Numbered from the stretch's first letter, positions 37,833 through 48,119 are shown. The stretch: 64,000 nt of DNA from Parvibium lacunae (GCF_003335215.1 NZ_QPGB01000001.1:372001-436000), one strand, 5' to 3'. Numbers and translations are program-made. The notes: generated from the sequence alone by a model not told the origin.

Positions 37833-38846
37833 ATGGATATTCAACAACTTTACCAAGAAGCCGAGCAAGCCTTTGCCCAAGCGCAAGATGCCGCGACGTT
37901 GGAAAATGAAAAAGCCAAATTTTTAGGTAAAACCGGCAAGGTGACCGAGTTGCTGAAAGGCATGGCCAGCCTGAGTCACGAAGAAAAGAAAACCCAAGGT
38001 GCCGCCGTCAATGCCCTGAAAGGGCAAATTGAAGCCGCACTCAACGCCCGCCGCCAGGCATTGGCCGATGCGCAAATGCAAGCCCGTTTGAATGCCGAGG
38101 CGATTGATGTAACGCTCCCTGGTCGCGGGCGCACGCGCGGTGGCTTGCACCCAGCCACTCGGACCTTGGCGCGGATCGAACAACTCTTTGCCAGTATGGG
38201 TTTTGCGGTGGCCGATGGCCCAGAAATTGAAACCGACTGGTATAACTTCACGGCGCTGAACAATCCGCTGAATCACCCCGCCCGGTCGATGCAAGATACC
38301 TTCTACGTGGAAGATAAAGACAGCACCGGCTTGCCGCTGGTGCTGCGTACCCACACCAGCCCGATTCAAGTGCGCTACGCCAAACACCACCAGCCGCCGA
38401 TCAAAGTCATCGCCCCGGGCCGCGTGTATCGCGTGGATAGCGATGCCACCCATACCCCCATGTTCCATCAGGTAGAAGGGCTGTGGATTGCTGAGGATGT
38501 AAGTTTTGCCGACCTCAAGGGCGTGATTACCGATTTCTTGCGCAACTTTTTTGAGTCCGATGATTTAGAAGTTCGTTTCCGTCCTTCTTTCTTTCCCTTT
38601 ACTGAGCCGAGTGCAGAAATCGACATGAAATTTTCCACCGGCCCCAATAGGGGTAAATGGTTGGAAATTGCGGGTTCTGGTCAAGTACATCCGGAAGTGG
38701 TGCGCAATTATGGTCTGGACCCAGAGCGCTACATCGGCTTTGCCTTTGGGATTGGGCCAGATCGTTTGACCATGCTCCGCTATGGCATCAATGATTTGCG
38801 GATGTTTTATGACAATGACCTACGCTTCCTCAAGCAATTTGTCTAA
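37833..38846 (+). CDS. pheS: Phenylalanyl-tRNA synthetase alpha subunit
   Basis: Catalytic subunit of the alpha2-beta2 enzyme, 337 aa. An N-terminal coiled-coil tRNA-binding region (about 1-95) precedes the class II core with [52 protein letters not shown] and the motif 3 region [18 protein letters not shown]. Length matches the family. pheT follows 68 bp later. No Phe-rich leader peptide is visible upstream. Confidence 0.97.
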   Translation: MDIQQLYQEAEQAFAQAQDAATLENEKAKFLGKTGKVTELLKGMASLSHEEKKTQGAAVNALKGQIEAALNARRQALADAQMQARLNAEAIDVTLPGRGRTRGGLHPATRTLARIEQLFASMGFAVADGPEIETDWYNFTALNNPLNHPARSMQDTFYVEDKDSTGLPLVLRTHTSPIQVRYAKHHQPPIKVIAPGRVYRVDSDATHTPMFHQVEGLWIAEDVSFADLKGVITDFLRNFFESDDLEVRFRPSFFPFTEPSAEIDMKFSTGPNRGKWLEIAGSGQVHPEVVRNYGLDPERYIGFAFGIGPDRLTMLRYGINDLRMFYDNDLRFLKQFV

Positions 38847-38914
38847 ATGCGAACTTGATCGTTGCCTCTATGCAGGTGGCCGTTGGAATAGTGAAAAAAT
38901 CTCTGTGAGAAATT

Positions 38915-41362
38915 ATGAAATTCTCTGAAAACTGGTTACGTACTTTTGTGAACCCCGCGCTTGATAATGCGCAGCTCACCCACCTGCTAACCATGGCGGG
39001 TTTGGAAGTGGAAGAAAATGATCCCGTCGCGCCCGCTTTCACGGGCGTGGTGGTTGCCGAAGTGCTAGAAGTCGCGCCCCATCCCAATGCCGATCGCTTG
39101 CGGGTGTGTAAAGTGAATGTTGGCCAAGCTGAGCCGCTGCAAATTGTCTGTGGCGCGCCGAATGTGGCGGTGGGGCTCAAGGTACCGTGCGCCACTATCG
39201 GTGCCAGTTTACCTGGCGGCATGGCGATTAAGCCTGTGACTATGCGTGGAGTGGATAGCCAAGGTATGTTGTGTTCCGCCAAGGAACTGGGCATTAGCGA
39301 AGAATCCAATGGTCTGCATATTCTCGTCGCCAGCGCCACTGCCGGGCAGGATATTCGCCAGGCTTTGGATTTAGATGATCGCCTCATCACCATCAAGCTC
39401 ACGCCTAACAAAGCTGATTGCCTGAGCTTGCTCGGCGTGGCACGCGAAGTATCGGCGCTCACCGATACCCCCTTGAGCGCACCCGCCAATACTCCAGTGC
39501 CTAGCAATATGGCTGAAGTATTGCCCGTCAAGATTGAAGCACCCGATTTATGTGGCCGTTTTACGGGCCGCGTGCTGCGCGGGGTGAATGCTGCTGCGCC
39601 AACGCCGCAGTGGATGAAAGATCGCTTAGAACGCTGTGGTCAGCGTTCGATTTCCGCCTTGGTCGATATTTCCAATTACGTCATGTTGGAGCAAGGACGC
39701 CCGAATCATATTTTTGATCTGGATAAAGTCAGTGGTGGCCTCACTGTACGCTGGGCCAAAGCGGGTGAAACTCTCAAACTGCTGAATGAACAAACCATCG
39801 AACTCGCCGCGGATATTGGGGTGGTGGCCGATGCCAATGGCCCGGAAGCGATGGCAGGGATCATGGGCGGGGATGCGACGGCGGTCAGCACCGAGACCCG
39901 CAATATTTATCTCGAAGCCGCCTTCTGGTGGCCCGAAGCTATTGCCGGTAAAGCCCGCCGTTATAATTTCAGCACCGATGCCAGCCACCGCTTTGAGCGG
40001 GGGGTGGACTTTGCGACCAACGCCGAACATATCGAGCGCTTAACCCAATTGATTCTAGAAGTGTGCGGTGGCGTGAATGGTGAGCCAGTGCAAGTCGGCC
40101 CCATCGACGATCAAGCCGTGAACCTGCCCGCCCGCACACCCGTGAAGATGCGTGTGGCCCGCGCACAAAAAATCATTGGCGTGGCGATTCCTGAAAGCGA
40201 AATGGCAGCGATTTTTAAACGCCTGCAACTCAGTTTTACGCTGGAAGACGGCATGTTTACCGTAACCCCGCCTTCGTATCGCTTTGATATTGCGATTGAA
40301 GAGGACTTGGTTGAAGAAATCGCCCGCGTGTATGGCTTTGACAATATTCCCGCCAATCCGCCTGTCGCCCCTAGCAAAATGCTGCGTCAGCCTGAAGGCC
40401 AGCGTACTCTCAGTCAGTTGCGGCAATTGGTCGCCCAGGCCGATTACCAAGAGGTGATTAACTACAGCTTTGTCGAAGCCGAATGGGAAACCGATTTTGC
40501 GGCAAATAACAATCCGATCAAGTTGCTCAACCCTATCGCTAGCCAGCTCGCGGTGATGCGCAGTAATTTGGTCGGTAGCCTGCTGCAAACTCTGCGCTTT
40601 AACCTCAATCGCAAAGCCAGCCGCGTGCGCGTATTTGAAATTGGTCGCGTGTTCAAGCGCGATGCTGTTGTCGTGGATGGCCCTGCAACTGTCGCCGGGC
40701 TAGATCAGCCCTTGCATGTCGGTGGCTTAGCCTTTGGCCCCGCGCAGGAAGAGCAGTGGGGCACCCCCACCCGTGCCGTCGATTTTTACGATGTGAAGGC
40801 CGACCTCGAACTACTCTTCGCTCCCGCTGCCGTGCGCTGCATTGCGTTTAGTCCTGATGAGGCCCATCCCGCCTTGCACCCAGGGCGTTCGGCCAACATC
40901 GAAGTGAATGGCCGCGTGGTCGGTTGGCTGGGCGAATTGCATCCCCGCTGGCAACAAAAATACGATCTGCCCCAACAAGCCGCGCCGGTTCTATTTGAAA
41001 TCGAGGCCGAGGCGCTGCGTCAGATTGCCGTGCCGGTATTCGCCGAAATCAGCCGCTTCCCGGCCGTCGTGCGTGACTTGGCAGTGGTGGTACCCATAGA
41101 AACCCCGGTACAGGTATTGCTAGATGTCGTCGCAACAGCGCGTAGCGAGAGTTCAGCGTTAGGCGTGTTGCAAGACGTGCGTTTGTTTGACGAATTTCGT
41201 TCAAAAGATCCCGCTAAGGGCTTGATGCAAAACGAAAAATCGCTTGCATTTCGCCTGACCTTGCAAGATACTGAGCAAACTTTAGATGATGCCGTCGTCG
41301 ATGCTGCTATCACGCAAGTGACGCAACTCTGGACGCAGCACTGTGACGCACGTTTGCGCTAA
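38915..41362 (+). CDS. pheT: Phenylalanyl-tRNA synthetase beta subunit
   Basis: An 815-aa partner of PheS providing tRNA binding and editing of Tyr-tRNA(Phe). [14 protein letters not shown] starts the family N-terminus. It is followed by an EMAP/OB tRNA-binding domain ([15 protein letters not shown]), the B3/B4 editing domain, B5 ([22 protein letters not shown]) and a C-terminal ferredoxin-like anticodon-binding domain ([16 protein letters not shown]). Full length. ihfA follows on the same strand. Confidence 0.97.
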   Translation: MKFSENWLRTFVNPALDNAQLTHLLTMAGLEVEENDPVAPAFTGVVVAEVLEVAPHPNADRLRVCKVNVGQAEPLQIVCGAPNVAVGLKVPCATIGASLPGGMAIKPVTMRGVDSQGMLCSAKELGISEESNGLHILVASATAGQDIRQALDLDDRLITIKLTPNKADCLSLLGVAREVSALTDTPLSAPANTPVPSNMAEVLPVKIEAPDLCGRFTGRVLRGVNAAAPTPQWMKDRLERCGQRSISALVDISNYVMLEQGRPNHIFDLDKVSGGLTVRWAKAGETLKLLNEQTIELAADIGVVADANGPEAMAGIMGGDATAVSTETRNIYLEAAFWWPEAIAGKARRYNFSTDASHRFERGVDFATNAEHIERLTQLILEVCGGVNGEPVQVGPIDDQAVNLPARTPVKMRVARAQKIIGVAIPESEMAAIFKRLQLSFTLEDGMFTVTPPSYRFDIAIEEDLVEEIARVYGFDNIPANPPVAPSKMLRQPEGQRTLSQLRQLVAQADYQEVINYSFVEAEWETDFAANNNPIKLLNPIASQLAVMRSNLVGSLLQTLRFNLNRKASRVRVFEIGRVFKRDAVVVDGPATVAGLDQPLHVGGLAFGPAQEEQWGTPTRAVDFYDVKADLELLFAPAAVRCIAFSPDEAHPALHPGRSANIEVNGRVVGWLGELHPRWQQKYDLPQQAAPVLFEIEAEALRQIAVPVFAEISRFPAVVRDLAVVVPIETPVQVLLDVVATARSESSALGVLQDVRLFDEFRSKDPAKGLMQNEKSLAFRLTLQDTEQTLDDAVVDAAITQVTQLWTQHCDARLR

Positions 41363-41421
41363 TTCATCCCTGGGGCTTGTCAACACGGCAGCCTTTAAGC
41401 GAACACTCCCGCAATGACAAC

Positions 41422-41847
41422 ATGAATACTGTATCTGAGGCCTCTGTGACAGAATTGGGCGATCTAAGCAACGCTGCCAATATGGCGACGTTGACCAAAG
41501 CCGAGTTGGCTGAAATGATCTTTGAACGGGTTGGATTAAACAAGCGAGAGGCCAAAGAAATCGTTGACCTTTTCTTTGATGAAATTCGAGATGCCCTCGT
41601 GCATGGAGACAGCGTTAAATTATCAGGTTTCGGTAATTTTATGCTGCGCGACAAACCCCAGCGGCCTGGCCGTAACCCAAAAACAGGCGAAATCATTCCG
41701 ATTACCGCCCGTCGGGTTGTCACCTTTCATGCCAGCCAAAAACTCAAGGCCATGGTTGAAGTGACTGACGATAAAGCCTCGCGTCAGAGCTCAGTGCGCG
41801 CCAGTGCAGCGGAAACGCAAGCCCTCTACACCCCAGATTTTGCCTAA
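41422..41847 (+). CDS. ihfA: Integration host factor alpha subunit, with N-terminal extension
   Basis: DNA-bending nucleoid protein (alpha subunit of IHF). The core from about residue 21 ([14 protein letters not shown]) to [20 protein letters not shown] and [12 protein letters not shown] is canonical, including the Pro that intercalates into DNA. From ATG 41422 the protein is 141 aa, with about 20 extra N-terminal and about 20 extra C-terminal residues. ATG 41482 would give the usual N-terminus; neither has a clear Shine-Dalgarno. Position after pheT is standard. Confidence 0.9.
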   Translation: MNTVSEASVTELGDLSNAANMATLTKAELAEMIFERVGLNKREAKEIVDLFFDEIRDALVHGDSVKLSGFGNFMLRDKPQRPGRNPKTGEIIPITARRVVTFHASQKLKAMVEVTDDKASRQSSVRASAAETQALYTPDFA

Positions 41848-41862
41848 GCATAACAACCGATT

Positions 41863-42309
41863 ATGGCCCGCGAAGAGACTCCCACTATTGAGCTACCTGC
41901 GATTCCAGCCAAACGTTATTTCACGATTGGCGAGGTCAGCGAGCTCTGTGCCGTTAAGCCACATGTACTGCGCTACTGGGAACAAGAATTTACCCAGCTT
42001 AAACCTGTCAAGCGGCGGGGTAACCGTCGCTATTACCAACACCATGAAGTGCTACTGATTCGCCGTATCCGCGAATTGCTTTATGAGCAAGGATTTACCA
42101 TCAGTGGTGCGCGCAATAAACTCGAATTGCGCAATGACGCGATAGCAGCAACCCCGACAAGTGCCAGTCAAAAAGATCCGCTCTCGCCGATTGAAACTCG
42201 TTTACAACAAGCGGTAGTCGCTACGCCTGTTGAGTCGCTCCCGGCATACACTGACCTGCACGGCGTTCGACAACAATTGGAAATGGCCCTACATATTTTG
42301 CGCAGTTAA
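41863..42309 (+). CDS. MerR-family transcriptional regulator
   Basis: A 148-aa protein with a MerR-type winged HTH: RYFTIGEVSELCAVKPHVLRYWEQEFTQL and GNRRYYQHHEVLLIRRIRELL. The C-terminal part is short and lacks cysteine metal-binding motifs, so this is not a metal-sensing MerR. A protein of this type sits directly after ihfA in many beta- and gammaproteobacteria; its targets are not established. 15 bp separate it from ihfA, indicating cotranscription. Confidence 0.9.
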   Translation: MAREETPTIELPAIPAKRYFTIGEVSELCAVKPHVLRYWEQEFTQLKPVKRRGNRRYYQHHEVLLIRRIRELLYEQGFTISGARNKLELRNDAIAATPTSASQKDPLSPIETRLQQAVVATPVESLPAYTDLHGVRQQLEMALHILRS

Positions 42310-42343
42310 TTTTTGCTGCGCGTTTAGTTGGCCTGTTTCACCA

Positions 42344-42352
42344 TGATATAAT
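42344..42352 (+). promoter_or_regulatory. tRNA-Pro extended -10
   Basis: TGA directly followed by TATAAT (42347-42352), 11 nt before the tRNA 5' end. Confidence 0.6.
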
Positions 42353-42362
42353 TTGATTTCAG

Positions 42363-42440
<78 letters not shown>

Positions 42441-42472
42441 AAGAAAATCAACACATGATGCTCTTGAGTGAT

Positions 42473-42505
42473 AAAGCCGTTTCTTTTGGAACGGCTTTTT
42501 GCTTT
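42473..42505 (+). terminator. Terminator after tRNA-Pro
   Basis: AAAGCCGTT and AACGGCTTT pair across a short loop, followed by TTGCTTTTTT. It lies 32 nt after the tRNA. Confidence 0.8.
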
Positions 42506-42573
42506 TTTACGCCGCATGACGCTATTGTTACCTCTTGTAGCTGGCCTGCACCGCGGAGCCCTTGTGATTTCTG

Positions 42574-42579
42574 TATAAT
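42574..42579 (+). promoter_or_regulatory. Candidate guaB -10
   Basis: TATAAT lies 25 bp before the guaB start; no convincing -35 is seen. It sits downstream of the tRNA-Pro terminator, so guaB needs its own promoter. Confidence 0.5.
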
Positions 42580-42604
42580 TCGCTTTTGCGTCGAAAGGTG
42601 AATT

Positions 42605-44074
42605 ATGCGCTTATTGCAAAAGGCCCTGACGTTCGATGACGTCCTCCTCGTTCCTGCCTATTCTGAAGTTCTCCCGCGTGACACGTCTCTCAAGACCAAA
42701 CTCTCACGCAATATTGCCTTGAATATTCCGGTTGTGTCCGCTGCGATGGACACGGTGACAGAAAGCCGCCTCGCGATTGCGCTTGCGCAAGAGGGTGGGA
42801 TTGGTATTGTGCACAAAAACCTCAGCGCCAAACAGCAAGCCGCTGAAGTGGCCAAGGTGAAACGCCACGAAGCCGGTGTGTTGCGTGACCCCGTCACCAT
42901 CACCCCCGACATGAAAGTGCGTGATGCGATTGCCCTGCAACGCCAGCACGGCATTTCAGGCCTGCCCGTACTGCAAGGTAAAGAAGTGGTCGGGATTCTC
43001 ACCAACCGCGACTTGCGCTTTGAAACCCGTTTAGATGAAGACGTGCGCAACGTCATGACCCCCCGTGACCGCTTGGTGACGGTTCGTGAAGGTGCCAACC
43101 CCGAAGAAGCCAAAGCCCTCATGCACCAACATCGCCTGGAGCGCGTGCTGGTGGTGAACGATGCCTTTGAGTTGCGCGGCCTCATTACCGTCAAAGACAT
43201 TACCAAATCCACCGCCCACCCCAATGCTTGTAAAGACGAATTCGGCAAGTTGCGCGTCGGCGCTGCCGTTGGCGTAGGCGAGGGCACTGAAGAGCGTGTA
43301 GAGCTGCTGAATGCCGCTGGCGTGGATGTGATTGTGGTCGATACCGCGCACGGCCATTCCAAAGGCGTGCTGGACCGCGTGCGTTGGGTGAAAAAACACT
43401 TCCCGCATATTGAAGTGATTGGCGGCAACATTGCGACTGGCGATGCCGCCCGTGCGCTGCTCGAGCATGGCGCAGACGGTGTCAAGGTTGGGATTGGCCC
43501 CGGCTCGATTTGTACCACCCGTATCGTGGCTGGTGTGGGCGTGCCGCAGATTAGCGCGATTGCCAATGTGGCCAAAGCATTAGAAGGTACCGGGGTACCC
43601 CTGATTGCCGATGGCGGCATTCGTTATTCTGGCGATATTGCCAAAGCCCTCGCAGCCGGTGCCTATACCGTGATGATGGGCGGCATGTTTGCCGGGACCG
43701 AAGAAGCCCCCGGCGAAGTCATTCTGTACCAAGGCCGTTCGTATAAGTCATACCGTGGCATGGGTTCCGTGGGCGCGATGCAAGATGGCTCTGCCGACCG
43801 CTACTTCCAAGACAACAATCCCAACAACCCCAACAACGATAAATTCGTGCCCGAAGGCATCGAAGGCCGCGTGCCCTACAAAGGCTCCGTGCTGCAAATT
43901 ATTTATCAGTTGGTCGGTGGGGTTAAATCATCCATGGGCTACTGCGGCTGCAAGAGCATTGATGAAATGCGCCAAAAAGCCGAGTTTGTTGAAATTACGG
44001 CGGCCGGTATGCGGGAATCGCACGTGCATGATGTGCAGATTACTAAAGAAGCCCCTAACTACCACGTCGAATAA
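42605..44074 (+). CDS. guaB: IMP dehydrogenase
   Basis: Oxidises IMP to XMP with NAD+, the committed step to GMP. The 489-aa TIM barrel has two CBS domains inserted (about 95-205), the active-site loop [20 protein letters not shown] with catalytic Cys, [18 protein letters not shown], and the flap region [18 protein letters not shown] lies 5 nt before the ATG. guaA follows after a hairpin element; the two give consecutive steps of GMP synthesis. Confidence 0.97.
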   Translation: MRLLQKALTFDDVLLVPAYSEVLPRDTSLKTKLSRNIALNIPVVSAAMDTVTESRLAIALAQEGGIGIVHKNLSAKQQAAEVAKVKRHEAGVLRDPVTITPDMKVRDAIALQRQHGISGLPVLQGKEVVGILTNRDLRFETRLDEDVRNVMTPRDRLVTVREGANPEEAKALMHQHRLERVLVVNDAFELRGLITVKDITKSTAHPNACKDEFGKLRVGAAVGVGEGTEERVELLNAAGVDVIVVDTAHGHSKGVLDRVRWVKKHFPHIEVIGGNIATGDAARALLEHGADGVKVGIGPGSICTTRIVAGVGVPQISAIANVAKALEGTGVPLIADGGIRYSGDIAKALAAGAYTVMMGGMFAGTEEAPGEVILYQGRSYKSYRGMGSVGAMQDGSADRYFQDNNPNNPNNDKFVPEGIEGRVPYKGSVLQIIYQLVGGVKSSMGYCGCKSIDEMRQKAEFVEITAAGMRESHVHDVQITKEAPNYHVE

Positions 44075-44176
44075 AGTTTGTTAATTTGGGTGCTGCGCGG
44101 CGTTGCTTTCGCCTTGCTGTACTACCTGTACTATCTGCGGCTCAGCGCCTAGCGCAGCCTCCCAACTTAACAAGCT
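44075..44176 (+). repeat. Hairpin element, copy B (variable stem, conserved core)
   Basis: A ~25-bp imperfect stem begins immediately after the guaB stop codon: AGTTTGTTAATTTGGG pairs with CCCAACTTAACAAGCT, extended by GCTGCGC/GCGCAGC. The loop carries GCTGTACTACCTGTACTATC, one base different from copy A at 2109. It occupies most of the guaB-guaA gap. Confidence 0.65.
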
Positions 44177-44252
44177 CCTTATATCCATCCAGCATCATCA
44201 GCATTTAAATTGATGATTTTTGATTGCTGTCCTTACTAATACAGCGTTTGCC

Positions 44253-45851
44253 ATGTCCCACAACAAAATCCTCATTCTCGATTTCGGTTCTCAAGTCACT
44301 CAGCTCATCGCCCGCCGCGTGCGCGAAGCCAATGTGTTTTGCGAAGTGCATCCCTGCGATGTCACCGACGACTTTATTCGTGACTACGCCAAAGACGGCA
44401 GCCTCAAAGGCGTCATCCTCTCTGGCAGCCACATGTCAGCGTATGAAGAAAGTACCGATAAAGCGCCCGCCGCCGTGTTTGAGTTAGGCCTGCCCGTGCT
44501 CGGCATTTGTTATGGCATGCAAACCATGGCGCAGCAACTGGGCGGCAAGGTAGAGCCGGGCCAATCGCGTGAATTTGGCTACGCCGAAGTGCGGGCACAT
44601 GGTCACACCGCGCTGCTCGAAGGCATTCAAGATGCTACCAATGCCGAAGGCCACGGCCTGCTCAAAGTGTGGATGAGCCATGGCGATAAAGTCACGCAAC
44701 TCCCCGCTGGCTTTAAAGTCATGGCCTCTACGCCCGCGTGCCCCATTGCCGGTATGGCTGATGAAACCCGCAAGTTTTACGCCGTCCAGTTCCACCCCGA
44801 AGTCACCCACACTCAGCAAGGCGCGGCGATCCTCGAGCGCTTTGTCCTCAAAATCTGCGCTGCCAAAGCGGACTGGATCATGGGCGACTACATTGCCGAA
44901 GCCGTGGAAAAAATCCGCGCCCAAGTTGGTAAAGAAGAAGTCATCCTCGGTTTATCCGGTGGCGTGGATTCCAGCGTGGCTGCCGCGCTGATTCACCGCG
45001 CCATTGGCGATCAACTCACCTGTGTGTTCGTCGATCATGGCCTGCTGCGCCTGAACGAAGGCCAAATGGTGATGGACATGTTTGGCCGCAACTTTGGCAT
45101 GAAAATCATCCACGTCGATGCCACCGACCAGTTCATGGGTAAGCTCGCCGGCGTGAGCGACCCCGAAGCCAAACGCAAAATTATTGGCAAAGAATTTGTC
45201 GAAGTGTTCCAAGCCGAATCCGGCAAACTCACCGCGGCTAAATGGCTCGCGCAAGGCACCATTTACCCAGATGTGATTGAATCCGCTGGCGCAAAATCCA
45301 AAAAAGCCACCACCATTAAAAGCCACCACAACGTCGGTGGCCTGCCCGATACGCTGCACCTCAAATTACTCGAGCCACTGCGCGAACTCTTCAAAGACGA
45401 AGTGCGCAAACTCGGCGTCGCGCTCGGCCTACCGCCCGAAATGGTTTATCGCCACCCATTCCCCGGCCCCGGCCTGGGCGTGCGGATTTTAGGTGAAGTT
45501 AAAAAAGACTACGCCGACCTGCTGCGCCGCGCCGATGCGATTTTTATTGAAGAGCTGCGCAACACCATCGACCCCGCCACCAACAAAAATTGGTACGACC
45601 TCACCAGCCAAGCCTTTGCCGTGTTCCTGCCCGTGAAATCGGTCGGCGTCATGGGCGATGGCCGCACCTACGAATACGTGGTCGCCCTGCGCGCCGTGCA
45701 AACGCAAGACTTCATGACCGCACACTGGGCACACCTGCCACATGAGCTGCTTGGCAAAGTCTCGAACCGTATCATTAACGAAGTGCGCGGCATCAACCGC
45801 GTTGTGTACGACATTTCAGGCAAGCCCCCCGCGACGATTGAGTGGGAGTGA
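44253..45851 (+). CDS. guaA: GMP synthase (glutamine-hydrolysing)
   Basis: Aminates XMP to GMP. The 532-aa protein starts at ATG 44253 ([14 protein letters not shown]); an upstream in-frame TTG is not used by the family. The class I amidotransferase has nucleophile Cys in [11 protein letters not shown] and His/Glu in QFHPEVTH. The ATP pyrophosphatase domain has the P-loop LSGGVDSSV, followed by the dimerisation domain ending [10 protein letters not shown]. The 3' end is repeated at 47,931 and 50,019-50,156, marking it as an insertion target for mobile DNA. Confidence 0.97.
   Translation: MSHNKILILDFGSQVTQLIARRVREANVFCEVHPCDVTDDFIRDYAKDGSLKGVILSGSHMSAYEESTDKAPAAVFELGLPVLGICYGMQTMAQQLGGKVEPGQSREFGYAEVRAHGHTALLEGIQDATNAEGHGLLKVWMSHGDKVTQLPAGFKVMASTPACPIAGMADETRKFYAVQFHPEVTHTQQGAAILERFVLKICAAKADWIMGDYIAEAVEKIRAQVGKEEVILGLSGGVDSSVAAALIHRAIGDQLTCVFVDHGLLRLNEGQMVMDMFGRNFGMKIIHVDATDQFMGKLAGVSDPEAKRKIIGKEFVEVFQAESGKLTAAKWLAQGTIYPDVIESAGAKSKKATTIKSHHNVGGLPDTLHLKLLEPLRELFKDEVRKLGVALGLPPEMVYRHPFPGPGLGVRILGEVKKDYADLLRRADAIFIEELRNTIDPATNKNWYDLTSQAFAVFLPVKSVGVMGDGRTYEYVVALRAVQTQDFMTAHWAHLPHELLGKVSNRIINEVRGINRVVYDISGKPPATIEWE
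45831..45851 (+). other. guaA 3'-end attachment site, copy 1 (left boundary)
   Basis: The last 21 bp of guaA (codons for PATIEWE and stop) form the presumed integrase core. The same coding end recurs as ACAATCGAGTGGGAGTGA at 47931-47948 and as a full copy at 50136-50156. DNA after this point differs in character from the housekeeping region. Confidence 0.65.
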
Positions 45852-46180
45852 CGATTTTTAGAAAGTCTATGTAAATCAATAATTTACGAAGTCTTGGCGA
45901 TGACGCGATTTGCATCGTCAACGAATTGTCCAGTTTCGTTAAGTACCTGTTTTGTATGGAGATTCTTGCTGCGGGAGCTTCATCAACTGTCGAGGAGTTG
46001 CGTTCCCAGCGTCGACTTTTGACGGTATTGGGGACGGTACAGAATCAGGGCTGACGGAGGTCATATTCACGTCAATTTTGAGCCCGAATTCTCCAGACAC
46101 TGTCTAGAGAATTCCAATGGAGGCGCGTGCCACTTGCGATCCAAAGCAGGCCAGTTGACAAAATAACAGAGACTTTCGAG
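45852..46180. other. Non-coding stretch after guaA, with near-perfect 29-bp palindrome
   Basis: No intact gene is seen in this ~330-bp interval. On the minus strand a ~55-codon frame (about 46,105 down to 45,945) with no start could be a gene remnant; I do not recognise it. At 46086-46114 a palindrome (GAATTCTC...GAGAATTC with inner AGACA/TGTCT) has one mismatched pair around a single central base. Confidence 0.5.
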
Positions 46181-47242
46181 TCAAGCTTTCCACAACCCGA
46201 ACAAGACTCCACTTGCCAGCGCGCCCAAGAAAGCGAAGCCGAGATAGGCAGCAAACACGCGCGCACGAGCCACTGCCCAAACGGCCATTGCAGCGGGCAG
46301 GGATGTGACGCCACCTGCGACCAAGAATGCCATGCTTGCGCCTGGCGAAAGACCTTGCCCCATCAAACCGCTGACCAAGGGCAATGCAGCATAGCCATTG
46401 AGATACGAAGGAATGCCCACCAAAGTGGCCAGCAAAACTGGCATGAAGCCCGTACCGCCAGCGACTTGTGCAATCAAATCGCGTGGCAGGTAAGCCACCA
46501 TCAAACTTTCAAGTACGAAGGCCAGCAACAGCCATTTCACCAAAAACAGCGCGTTCGTTTTGAAACTGGCGAGCGCCGTGCTAAGTCGTGAAGAGTCCTT
46601 CCAGAAAGCCCAGACCACCGGCTTGGGTGTGCGGATTTTGGAGCCTGCGCAGCCACCGTTGCCCACACCATCTTTGAGCACATCAGTGATCCAGCCTTGG
46701 CGCGTGAGCATAAAAGCCCCCCAGCCGCCAAGCAAACCGATGCTAACGGCAATCATGGTTTTAGCCACCGCGAATTCCAGCCCCAAAGTTGCGCTCGTCA
46801 TGATGAACATCGAGGGATCCATTAATGGTGAAGCCAGCCAAAACGCCATCACCGGCGCGAGTGGCACGCCCATGGCCAGCAACGCCACAATGATTGGGAT
46901 CACCCCGCAGGAGCAAAATGGCGAGACTGCTCCCATCAGCGCCGCGCTCACCACGGCCAGCAAGGGTGGGCCGCTGAAGGCGCGCGAGATCAGGTTATCG
47001 ACTCCGCTGGCTTTGGCGTACGCAGTGAGTCCCACTGATAGCAGCAGAAATCCAAAGGTATTGAGAGCCGCTTTGCTGACAAAAGCCAATGTAGCGGGCA
47101 GTTGCGGCTGATCCAGCGCGGCTAGAGCCAACAAAATCAAACCGATGGTGAGCCAAACGCGATCAAGGCGATAGGCCTTGAAGCCTTGATACAGGCGCTG
47201 CGAGCGGCTGGTGGTGATGGGGGGTGAGAGTGTTTTCATCAT
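46181..47242 (-). CDS. ArsP/YraQ-family permease
   Basis: Integral membrane protein of 353 aa with about 8 hydrophobic segments. The permease family is recognised by AVSPFCSCGVIPIIVALLAMGVPLAP and a second half with GIPSYLNGYAALPLV. ArsP members export trivalent organoarsenicals; others have unknown substrates. The Cys-Ser-Cys in FCSCG fits a thiophilic ligand, and NGGCAGSK adds a loop cysteine. AGAAAGG precedes tandem ATGs, overlapping an ArsR-type palindrome. The ArsR-family gene is directly upstream, so metalloid or metal export is the inferred role. Confidence 0.8.
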   Translation of the reverse strand: MMKTLSPPITTSRSQRLYQGFKAYRLDRVWLTIGLILLALAALDQPQLPATLAFVSKAALNTFGFLLLSVGLTAYAKASGVDNLISRAFSGPPLLAVVSAALMGAVSPFCSCGVIPIIVALLAMGVPLAPVMAFWLASPLMDPSMFIMTSATLGLEFAVAKTMIAVSIGLLGGWGAFMLTRQGWITDVLKDGVGNGGCAGSKIRTPKPVVWAFWKDSSRLSTALASFKTNALFLVKWLLLAFVLESLMVAYLPRDLIAQVAGGTGFMPVLLATLVGIPSYLNGYAALPLVSGLMGQGLSPGASMAFLVAGGVTSLPAAMAVWAVARARVFAAYLGFAFLGALASGVLFGLWKA

Positions 47243-47247
47243 CTACC

Positions 47248-47265
47248 TTTCTAATAAAATAGAAA
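47248..47265. promoter_or_regulatory. ArsR-type operator before the permease
   Basis: TTTCTA-ATAAAA-TAGAAA, a 6-6-6 dyad with the same half-sites as at 47706-47723. It lies 6 bp upstream of the permease start and covers its ribosome-binding region. Confidence 0.6.
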
Positions 47266-47304
47266 ATAACAGGCAAAAAAAAGCAAACACGTTGGCGAGG
47301 AGAA

Positions 47305-47685
47305 TCACGCTATCTCTGTTTGCTGGTTTAAATCGTTCCTATTCACCTGGCGCACCGCGTGATCGCTTTCTGAATTGCCAGCGCAGCATTCGTTAAGCAA
47401 AAATGCACTGAGGCGGCGTATATCTGCAAACTCAGCCCGACAAATCAGCTCGCGCCCTTGCCGCTCTTGAGAAACCAAACCCGCCGCCACCAAAGCGCTG
47501 ATGTGATGCCCCAGCGTAGAGGGCGGAATGTCCATCAGGCGCTGCAGCCCCGTCACACTCAGGCATTCGTGCCCGCTGCGAAGCAGTACGCGAAACAGCT
47601 TCAAGCGCACCTCGCTGCCCAACGCAGCCAGCATTGGAGCGGCTTGGGCATCAGTGAGGCTGGGAGAGCATTTTGAGGGGATCAT
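47305..47685 (-). CDS. ArsR-family transcriptional regulator
   Basis: A 126-aa winged-helix repressor. LAALGSEVRLKLFRVLLRSG and the recognition helix region LMDIPPSTLGHHISALVAAGLVSQ are typical of the ArsR/SmtB family. The classical helix-3 CxC metal site is not evident (ECLSVTGL has one Cys). A CC pair near the C-terminus (LNECCAG) could bind metalloid. Dyads with identical half-sites flank it, in front of its own start and in front of the permease gene, indicating autoregulation and control of the transporter. Confidence 0.85.
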   Translation of the reverse strand: MIPSKCSPSLTDAQAAPMLAALGSEVRLKLFRVLLRSGHECLSVTGLQRLMDIPPSTLGHHISALVAAGLVSQERQGRELICRAEFADIRRLSAFLLNECCAGNSESDHAVRQVNRNDLNQQTEIA

Positions 47686-47705
47686 GCTTGCACTATAGCA
47701 TTAAA

Positions 47706-47723
47706 TTTCTATAATTCTAGAAA
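47706..47723. promoter_or_regulatory. ArsR-type operator before arsR
   Basis: TTTCTA-TAATTC-TAGAAA, 20 bp upstream of the arsR-family start. Half-sites are identical to those of the dyad before the permease. Confidence 0.6.
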
Positions 47724-47930
47724 AATAATTATGTGGTTGCATTTGTGCAACACCTTCATTGGCCAGATTTCGCAGAGACAGCCTGCGAAATCCACTTGAT
47801 GCGAGCGTGGGCGGCAAGCACGCTGGCGCTAACGGTAAAACTGACGGTATGGACGGCCTTGGACGATGCGTAACTATCGTCCAGCCGCACGCGACACGGT
47901 TCTACAGAATCCACGTTTTTGCTAGGGTTC

Positions 47931-47948
47931 ACAATCGAGTGGGAGTGA
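47931..47948 (+). other. guaA 3'-end attachment site, copy 2 (internal boundary)
   Basis: ACAATCGAGTGGGAGTGA encodes TIEWE-stop in the guaA frame and differs from the guaA end by two bases (ACGATT to ACAATC). Homology stops immediately upstream. A terminator follows 46 nt later, as after copy 3. Between 47724 and 47930 I see no gene. Confidence 0.6.
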
Positions 47949-47993
47949 TCTCGCGTCTGACGGTGCTTGCCCAACAGGCACTAAAACACAGCT

Positions 47994-48019
47994 AAGCCCG
48001 CGATTTTGCGGGCTTTTTT
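47994..48019 (+). terminator. Terminator after guaA-end copy 2
   Basis: AAGCCCGC pairs with GCGGGCTT, followed by TTTT. Its stem is similar to that of the terminator after copy 3 (50200-50226). Confidence 0.85.
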
Positions 48020-48088
48020 GTTTAGAGGCTATTTGTTCTCTTCATCGGCTCATGCGGTATAGCACCCTGAGTTTAATATAACGTAACT

Positions 48089-48119
48089 TTGCACGATAAC
48101 TACAATTGTGTTATCGTGC
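48089..48119 (+). promoter_or_regulatory. Promoter with perfect inverted-repeat operator for the HTH-NTase pair
   Basis: GCACGATAAC (48091-48100) and GTTATCGTGC (48110-48119) are a perfect 10-bp inverted repeat with 9-bp spacer. A possible TTGCAC -35 (48089) and TATCGT -10 (48112) lie within it, so a bound regulator would block transcription. It lies 26 bp before the first gene. Confidence 0.6.

Noticed and set aside
46127-46591. Plus-strand 154-codon frame opposite the permease 3' end
   Set aside because: Lies antisense to a clear multi-pass membrane protein and has a composition typical of a shadow frame.
47756-47974. Minus-strand frame of 72 codons across guaA-end copy 2
   Set aside because: Antisense to the attachment repeat; similar antisense text appears opposite copy 3. 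No Shine-Dalgarno or conserved motif.
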